This document shows positions 57,951 through 64,000 of a stretch of 64,000 bases of DNA, in pieces. Every line of letters begins with the position of its first letter. Positions within the stretch are counted from its first letter, which is position 1. The notes beneath the pieces were generated by a model. It saw only the letters and a program-made list of their open reading frames with translations, had not been told where the DNA came from and did no database searches. The position numbers were made by a program, and so were the translations under genes. The stretch is from Gigaspora margarita (lineage: Eukaryota > Glomeromycota > Glomeromycetes > Diversisporales > Gigasporaceae): contig WTPW01000150.1 in NCBI GenBank assembly GCA_009809945.1, positions 301,551 to 365,550 of the forward strand. Direction: 5' to 3'.

Positions 57951-58733
57951 TGAATATTTCTCATATAGGTCATAACTGGGTTTTGGCCAATTTTGATCTA
58001 ATTTGCTAAAAATAACAAAACTATATTTTATTAAATAACTTTTAATTCAGTGATTAGAATTGGATAAACTTTTTTTTTGTTAAATTTGCCTTGCTGAAAG
58101 CTTTATTTTTTAAAAAAGTTTATTCAAATTGGACCAATAGATGCTAAAATAATTGCTAAAAACTGTTTTTTGCTTTTCAAATTTTTTGGATTTTTGCTAA
58201 AATGTATAACATATACCGTATTTTCCCGAAAATAAGCTACCTTTTTTTGGGCAAAAAGTTACACAAAAAATCGGGGGTAGCTTATTTTCGGGTAAAATCG
58301 ATTTTTAACCAATCGCTGAAAGTTGCTACATAGTAAAGTCCAAATATTACTATGTAAATCGATTAGAGAACTTTTTATTATTTAACTTTTAATTTTTACG
58401 TTTGTCAAATATATTTTTTTAAAAAATTTTAATTTTTTTGCCGAACGTAAAATTCAAAAGTCAAATAATAAAATATTCTCCAATCTTAATAAAAATTGCA
58501 GAGTATGTGTATTTTTATATTATAAATAAGTTTACTTAAGCGACTTTAATCGATTTATATAGAAAAATTTGGACTTTACTATATAGTGACTATTGTCGAT
58601 CGTGGGGGTAGCTTATTTTCGGGTTAAAGACGTTTTGGAGTTTTTTGACCAAAAGAGGGGGGGTAGCTTATTTTCGAAGGTAGCTTATTTTGGGGAAAAT
58701 ACAGTAATCTCTGTACTAGATGCCCAGGGTTAT
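57945..58733 (-). mobile_element. X4,reverse, interrupted by K2
   Basis: Reverse-oriented X: CTCATATAGGTCATAAC at left, TACTAGATGCCCAGGG at right, with the internal module hairpin at 58034-58150. K2 sits near its right end. The termini are more diverged than in X1 and X3. Confidence 0.7.
58216..58704. mobile_element. TA element K2 (489 bp) nested in X4
   Basis: Ends CCGTATTTTCCCGAAAATAA and CTGTATTTTCCCCAAAATAA (complement) are flanked by TA (58214-58215, 58705-58706). The GGGGTAGCTTATTTTCGGG word is repeated at each end as a subterminal repeat. The interior has inverted AAGTCCAAAT... arms. It is better preserved and richer in CG than K1. Confidence 0.85.
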
Positions 58734-59884
58734 ATATAATTATTTTAAGTAAAAAAAGCATGACAGAAGTTCCTTTTTATTGGCTGTTATGTCAGATGAT
58801 CATCGTCAAATATGATTGGCTAATGTTTATTAATACTGTAACTGGTAATAAGCGATAATGATGATACAGTAATTTATATGTATAAATAGCTAAAATTTGG
58901 TCATACATACGTACATAACGTAGGTCTAAATTCGATTAAGAAATTAATTCTGTTAATATTTAACTTGAAATACCCAAGAGTAAATTTTTTTGTTTCATTA
59001 TTTATTTTATTATAATTATATATATAACGATAAATAGTAAAGTACTCTTTTTTATTCTATCTTTACAATTGTTATTAGTTAATACAGTATGTATTATACT
59101 TATTTTATAATTATAAGTACATTTACGCATATGCATCTACAAACCCTATAGTATAACTAGCGAACTACAATAAACTATAAATTATACAATTTCTACAACT
59201 TATAAAGAACCTAAATATTTTAAAGTAAGAGATTTGTAAATGCGAAGAATATAAAATAAAAAACACAGAAAATGCTATATTGCTGTATTGTTAATACTTA
59301 CCGTAATAACCTTTTATAATCAGTACTAAAAAAGAATACAGTATGTATATATTAATGCTTATTACAAAAATTACACCTTGTAAAAGTCATGAACTTTAGA
59401 AATCTTCCTTACAGTTCAAATATAAGGCAGCTAAAGAACGAATAACAAAAACTGCTAACCTTATCTTTCTGAATCGTTACTAAAATATGGTATTAAAAAA
59501 AAAATAATAATAATTTTATTTATATATTATTACCTGCTATAAAAAAAACTGCCTCTAATAAAAGTCCTGCAAATTACATGATCTCAGTGATGGGTCACTA
59601 AAATTTACTTGCAATACGCCTAACAAACGGTCTTGCAAAGTTTCATAAAGAATGGGCGATTCCTTTGATGTGTAACCATAGCCTTTTATATGATTTTTAT
59701 ATATAAAAATCTTGTATAACATTTATGCATTTTTAGAATTTCTGACATGCTAATAAAAAACAATTTTTATTATAGATATAATAAACTTTTTTTACTATTT
59801 AAAATTAGTTAAAGAAAACAATAAACATAGAGCTAACTAAAATTTGCTTAAAAAAGGTTCTAAATTTAACTAAAAAAAAAAGAT
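58734..59884. other. unassigned stretch, no gene seen
   Basis: About 1.1 kb of mixed sequence with ATTGGCT words near 58780-58830, a TATAAATAG motif (58882-58890) and ATACATACGTACATA (about 58904). It looks single-copy within the window. No open frame or element end is convincing. Confidence 0.4.
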
Positions 59885-59892
59885 AATCTAAA

Positions 59893-60191
59893 AAGATTCC
59901 AAATATTTAGTACAGAAATTATATATTATACGATTTAGAAAAAACTCTAAAATTTGAAAATCAAAAAAAAAGGTTTTTGCTAATGATCTTTGTATCTAGT
60001 AGTCCAATTTGAATAAACTTTTTTTAAAAAATAAAGCTTTTAAAGTGATATATCTAACAAAAAAAGATTTATTTAATTCTAATTACTGGAACAATAGTTA
60101 TTTAAAAAAAATATAGTTTTGTTATTTTTAACAAATTAGATCAAATTTGGCCAAAACCTAGTTATGATCTATAAGAGATGTTTGGGGTCCT
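59893..60191. mobile_element. hAT-like MITE X3 (299 bp)
   Basis: Ends AAGATTCCAAATATTT and AGGACCCCAAACATCT (complement) are flanked by AATCTAAA / ATTCTAAA (59885-59892, 60192-60199; seven of eight). Its length and internal order match X1, which supports 8 bp as the duplication size for this family. Confidence 0.8.
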
Positions 60192-60441
60192 ATTCTAAAT
60201 ACTAATAGAAATTATTAGAAAATCAAAAATTGGTATTTTTTTCAAACAATTATTTTGTAAAAATTTAAAAAATTAGTTTAGATTCTAAAATAATAACTCT
60301 AATTATATTATAAAATAATAACAAATAAAACAAAAAACAAATAAATTCATATTCAAATTAAAAACTAAGTTTCAAATATTTAAACTAAACCAACAAAATA
60401 GAATCTATCTTTAAAAAATAATAACAAATTAAATATAAAGA

Positions 60442-60920
60442 TAGTGTTGTACGTTTTATCTGTCCACAGCTTTTTTTGGCTTGTCCATGTTCAAAATAGG
60501 ACTCCGAGCAATCTATGAACAGCTAACTATTTTAAAAATCTTAATATATTACTAAAAATGGAAAAGATCTACAGAAAAATGGTCAAAAATAAGCATTAAT
60601 ATTACTAAATATAGGAAAGATCTACAAAAAAATAGTCAAAAATAAGCAAAAGCAAATAGTGACCTATCTATGTATAGCTCAGGGTTTTTTCAAAATTGTC
60701 CAAATGTTCAAGATTGTCCAAAGCTTGTCCAGGTTTTAATAATTAATAAATCTATCTAAAAAATATATAAATATATATTTTTTTAGGTGCTAAACACATT
60801 TCAGTTAAAATTAAAATAGGCTATCTTAATAAAATTTTAAGTAATTTTACTTTATTTAATTGTCCAAAATTGTTCAAAATTGTCCAAATCATTGTCCAAA
60901 GCTGTCCTGTGACAACACTA
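60442..60920 (-). mobile_element. hAT-like MITE AA2, reverse, carrying AH2
   Basis: Ends TAGTGTTGTACGTTTTATCT and TAGTGTTGTCACAGGACAGC (complement) are flanked by TATAAAGA / TATAAAGG (60434-60441, 60921-60928). Without the nested 191-bp AH2 and its duplication it is 280 bp, the same as AA1 and AA3. Confidence 0.82.
60498..60688. mobile_element. hAT-like MITE AH2 nested in AA2
   Basis: Left AGGACTCCGAGCAATCTATG and right (complement) AAAACCCTGAGCTATACATA are inverted, with TTCAAAAT at 60490-60497 and 60689-60696. Internal GGAAAGATCTACA words are shared with AH1. Confidence 0.75.
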
Positions 60921-60954
60921 TATAAAGGTATTATTAAAAAGATTTATATAATTT

Positions 60955-61215
60955 AGTGCATGTATATCTTAATATACCCACCAATCAGAATATAGGACCA
61001 GATACAATATAAATTCAACAAATAATGATATTTTAAATTTTGTTGTAGCTTATATTTTTGTTTATGAAACTACTCTTCATACTCTACAAAAAAATTTCTT
61101 GCAAAATTTTACTATAAAACTCTCTTCTCACTCTTATCTTATCCTAATATTAATTAACTAAAAAAGGTTGTTTTGATTTTACATTGTACTAGATCTTATA
61201 GATGTATTACAATGT
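60955..61215. mobile_element. degraded G copy (G3) followed by a K fragment
   Basis: ATGAAACTACTCTTC, AAAATTTCTTGCAAAATTTTACT and CTCACTCTTATC follow the G order. At about 61216 a K-type segment begins (AATTAAGCTACTTTTTTTGG) and fades by 61300. The ends are not defined. Confidence 0.5.
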
Positions 61216-61516
61216 ACCATATATATCTGAAATTAAGCTACTTTTTTTGGGCAAAAATTATATAAAAAACATGGAGTAGATTGTTAAATTTTTTGTAAAA
61301 TTAAAAAACATACTAATAAAAGATTGTCCAAATACTACCAAATTTTTTTATAATTGTATTTTGATGACCTGAACAAGTTTACTTAATGGCACTTTTAAGA
61401 TTTACTTTGTAAAATTTAGACTTATATATACAGCAACTACTAGCAATTTTTTTTGATTTTTTAAAAAATAAAAAGATACTTATTTTAGAAAGTAACTTAA
61501 TTTTGAACACATATAG

Positions 61517-61796
61517 CAGTATTGTACATTTTGGCTGTTCATAGCCTTTTATTGGCTTGTTTACATCTACAATTGTCAAAATATTCAAGATTGTTCAAAG
61601 CTTATCCAGGCTTTAATAATTAAAAATTTATTTAAAAAATATATAACAATATATTTTTTTAGGTACTGAACACATTTCAGTTAAAATTAAAATAGATTAT
61701 TTTAATAAAATTTTAAGTAATTTTACTTTATTTAATTGTTCAAAATTGATCAAAATTGTCCAAATCATTGTCCAAAGCTGTTTTGTGACAATACTG
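61517..61796 (-). mobile_element. hAT-like MITE AA3 (280 bp), reverse
   Basis: Ends CAGTATTGTACATTTTGGCT and CAGTATTGTCACAAAACAGC (complement) are flanked by the direct repeat CATATAG (61510-61516, 61797-61803). Same length as AA1. Confidence 0.8.
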
Positions 61797-62018
61797 CATA
61801 TAGTACTTGTACTAAATAATAAAAATTTATTAGAAATTATAAAATTATTTCATAAAACAATCAAGAAATTTAATAGATTAATAAAGAATTTAAAATAAAA
61901 AGTTTTAAAAAAGAACAAAATAGAGTATTATAATTTAGCAATATTAGTTTTAAAATTAGTATATATAGTTAAGTTTTAAAAATTTAAAATTAAATTAAAT
62001 ATAAATTACAAGTAATAA

Positions 62019-62550
62019 GGGAGCATCTATATATAACGTTATATACTCCTACATAGTAGCTCTTGACCCCCCTAGACTATATAAAAAAATTTTTAAAAAT
62101 CTGTATGTTTATATATAAAATTTTACAAAAACTTAAATATATTATGACCCAGTGATCCAATCTGGATGATTTTGGTACTATCTGATTCGTCTCTATGAGA
62201 TAAATCCAATAGTACCAAAATAATTTCATTTCAACTACTGGATCATGTTATATTAACAAAATACTATTGATTTTATAGTAATTTTATAAGAAAATATAAT
62301 AACCAATAGTATTTTGTTAATAAAACATAATCCAGTAATCCAAATCAAATGATTTTGGTACTATTCGAATCCTCTTCTTGAGATAATCCAAATGGTACCA
62401 AAATTATCCAATTTTGACCTCTGGATCAAGTTTTAGACAAATTTTTATAAAAAAATTGTGTTATATTTTTTTGACCCCTCTCTATTTATTGGAAGAGATA
62501 TTATATTTTGGGGAACCCCTTTAAACATAACGTTATTTATAGATGTACCC
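62019..62550. mobile_element. PIF/Harbinger-like element W1 (532 bp), triple hairpin
   Basis: Ends GGGAGCATCTATATATAACG and GGGTACATCTATAAATAACG (complement) have a TAA duplication (62016-62018, 62551-62553). Inside, three palindromes follow each other: module hairpin (62141-62255), AATACTATTGATTTTATAG hairpin (62262-62318), module hairpin (62330-62425). W2 at 63368 has the same plan. Confidence 0.82.
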
Positions 62551-62722
62551 TAATTAGTTAACTTTAAACAAAAACAATTAGATTTTAAAATATTTAAAAA
62601 TTTTCTTTATATTAAATAAAAAATATATCAATTTTAACAAAATACATATGGGCAAATTTAAGTAATTTATAAGTAAATTTATTTTTTTTAAAACTTCAAA
62701 GCTAAATAATATTTAATAGGTA

Positions 62723-63252
62723 GATCGCGAGTCATCTGGACAAACGATCTTAGTGTAACATGACGCAGATCTTATATTTTTATCATATAGAGTGTAAATG
62801 CCGAGTGCCTCTAAGGAAAAATATTGTTTGTACTAAGTTAACAGCCAAGGGCCACTAATTGAAAGTTGTAGAGCTCACTGAGACGAATCTAAAGGTGGTG
62901 AGATAGTCCAAATTGGCCCGGTGGTTGCTGAGTTATCTTTAAAAAACGATTGGCTGACTATATAAAATTACTATGTAAACAATAGTTTGTTTACATTGTA
63001 ATTTTATATAGTCGGCCAATCGTTTTTTAAAGATAACTCAGCAACCACCGGGCCAATTTGGAGATCTCACCACCTTTAGATTCGTCTCAGTGAGCTCTAC
63101 AACTTTCAATTAGTGGCCCTTGGCTGTTAACTTAGTACGAAAAAAAATTTATTTGAACAATTGTCAAAAAATCTTGGCATTTCCTGCTTATGTAATTTAC
63201 ATAGTGATCTGCGTCACGTTACACTATGATCATGCCTGATGACTGGCGGATC
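62723..63252. mobile_element. foldback AG, near-perfect and CG-containing (530 bp)
   Basis: The core 62833-63137 is an almost perfect inverted repeat about 150 bp per arm, centred near 62994 (GTAAACAATAGTTTGTTTAC). Arms include TAACAGCCAAGGGCC, GAGACGAATCTAAAGG and CAACCACCGGGCC. Outer arms (GAGTCATCTGG, AGTGTAACATGACGCAGATC) are more diverged and unequal. Base composition is clearly higher in G+C than its surroundings. No coding frame, no clear target duplication. Confidence 0.8.
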
Positions 63253-63277
63253 ATCAATTAAACAACTAGTTTGTTTT

Positions 63278-63364
63278 AAATAATTTTATTACTAGAATGT
63301 TTATCTTTTTGAGACAATTCTAACAAGCTCCAAATCATTAAAATTCAATTATACAATTACAAGA
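63278..63364. repeat. left half of a Q element
   Basis: TTTTATTACTAGAATGTTTA, GAGACAATTCTAACAAGC and CAAATCATTAAAATTCAATT follow the left arm of Q (15891-15970), then stop where W2 begins. A truncated copy or an insertion site. Confidence 0.5.
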
Positions 63365-63367
63365 TAA

Positions 63368-63897
63368 GAGGGCATCCATAAATAACATTATGTACCCCTA
63401 CATAGTAGCTCTTGACCCCCATCTACTATATAAAAAATTTTTAAAAATCCATATATTTATATATAAAATTTTACAAAAACTTGAATATATTATGACCCAG
63501 TAATCCAATTTGGATGATCTGGTACCATTTGATTCGTCTCTATGAGACGAATTCAATGGTACCAAAATCATTTTATTTAGATTACTGGATCACGTTTTAT
63601 TAACGAAATACTATTGATTTTATAGTAATTTTATAAGAAAACATAATAACCAATAGTATTTTGTTAATAAAACGTGATCCGATTATCCAAATTAAATAAT
63701 TTTGGTACTATTCGAATCCTCTCCTTGAGACGATTCGAATGGTACCAAAATCATCTAATTTGGACAACTGGATCAAGTTTTAGACAAATTTTTATAAAAA
63801 AATTGCATTAAGTTCTAGAGGACCTCCCTACATATTGAAAAATCGTTATATTTTGGGAACCTCCCCCTCAAGCATAACATTATTTATGGGTGCTCAC
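63368..63897. mobile_element. PIF/Harbinger-like element W2 (530 bp)
   Basis: Ends GAGGGCATCCATAAATAACA and GTGAGCACCCATAAATAATG (complement) have a TAA duplication (63365-63367, 63898-63900). It has the same three internal palindromes as W1 but with better-preserved arms (GGTACC, CGTCTCTATGAGACG). Confidence 0.83.
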
Positions 63898-63948
63898 TAA
63901 TATGCTATCAAAATAGTAATATATTTAAAATATAGGAAGAATTGGTTA

Positions 63949-64000
63949 GGGGTATGCTATTTATTATGTAATATTTTTTACTTAGTAGCTACCTCATCTA
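63949..64000. mobile_element. PIF/Harbinger-like MITE O3, cut by window end
   Basis: GGGGTATGCTATTTATTATG after TTA (63946-63948) matches the O1/O2 end; TACTTAGTAGCTACC matches the O2 right part in reverse. The remainder lies beyond the window. Confidence 0.8.

Noticed and set aside
1..64000. CRISPR array, bacterial operon, plasmid origin
   Set aside because: Repeats are inverted or nested with target duplications and lack regular spacers; there are no long prokaryotic ORFs, and the only gene needs splicing.

Overview
ORGANISM. The window reads as an AT-rich nuclear genome of an early-diverging fungus. My best guess is an arbuscular mycorrhizal fungus (Glomeromycotina, Rhizophagus-like); this is inference. 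The reasons are a spliceosomal intron in the only convincing gene, a fungal-style two-finger C2H2 protein, telomere-type CCCTAA motifs, very AT-rich intergenic DNA and a dense load of short transposon-like repeats. Nothing bacterial was seen (no operons, no ribosome binding sites, no long ORFs). One stretch of 722 N (19497-20218) and three single N (22614, 22629, 47560) interrupt it.

LAYOUT. (1) 1-32 kb is almost wall-to-wall repeats, mostly non-autonomous DNA elements with terminal inverted repeats, inserted into one another up to four deep. I class them by target-site duplication (TSD): 8 bp (hAT-like), TA (Tc1/mariner/pogo-like), TAA/TTA (PIF/Harbinger-like) and 9 bp (MULE-like). No intact transposase is present. 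(2) 32-43.7 kb is lower in repeats and visibly richer in CG dinucleotides, with three small TA elements and a cluster of palindromes. It ends in the gene. (3) 39869-47559 is repeated head-to-tail at 47561-55251, separated by one N. The offset is constantly 7692 and I found one base difference, so an unmerged contig overlap is more likely than a biological duplication. (4) 55.3-64 kb is again repeats: a tRNA-headed SINE-like element, an eroded minus-strand coding relic, more hAT/TA/Harbinger-type elements and a near-perfect, CG-containing foldback at 62.7-63.3 kb.

GENE CONTENT. The only gene I support is a 261-residue C2H2 zinc-finger protein made of two exons, present twice because of the duplication. 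Its intron lies inside finger 1. Most other open frames are products of T-rich repeats or palindromes.

LABELS. RepA = long T-rich repeat with many CTTTGCAAGAA motifs. FoldC, palI, M, T = palindromic elements. B, E, F, H, K, N, S = TA elements. G, L, U, X, AA, AB, AE, AF, AH = 8-bp (hAT-like) elements. J, D = 9-bp elements. O, W = TAA elements. These are working labels for this window, not database names.
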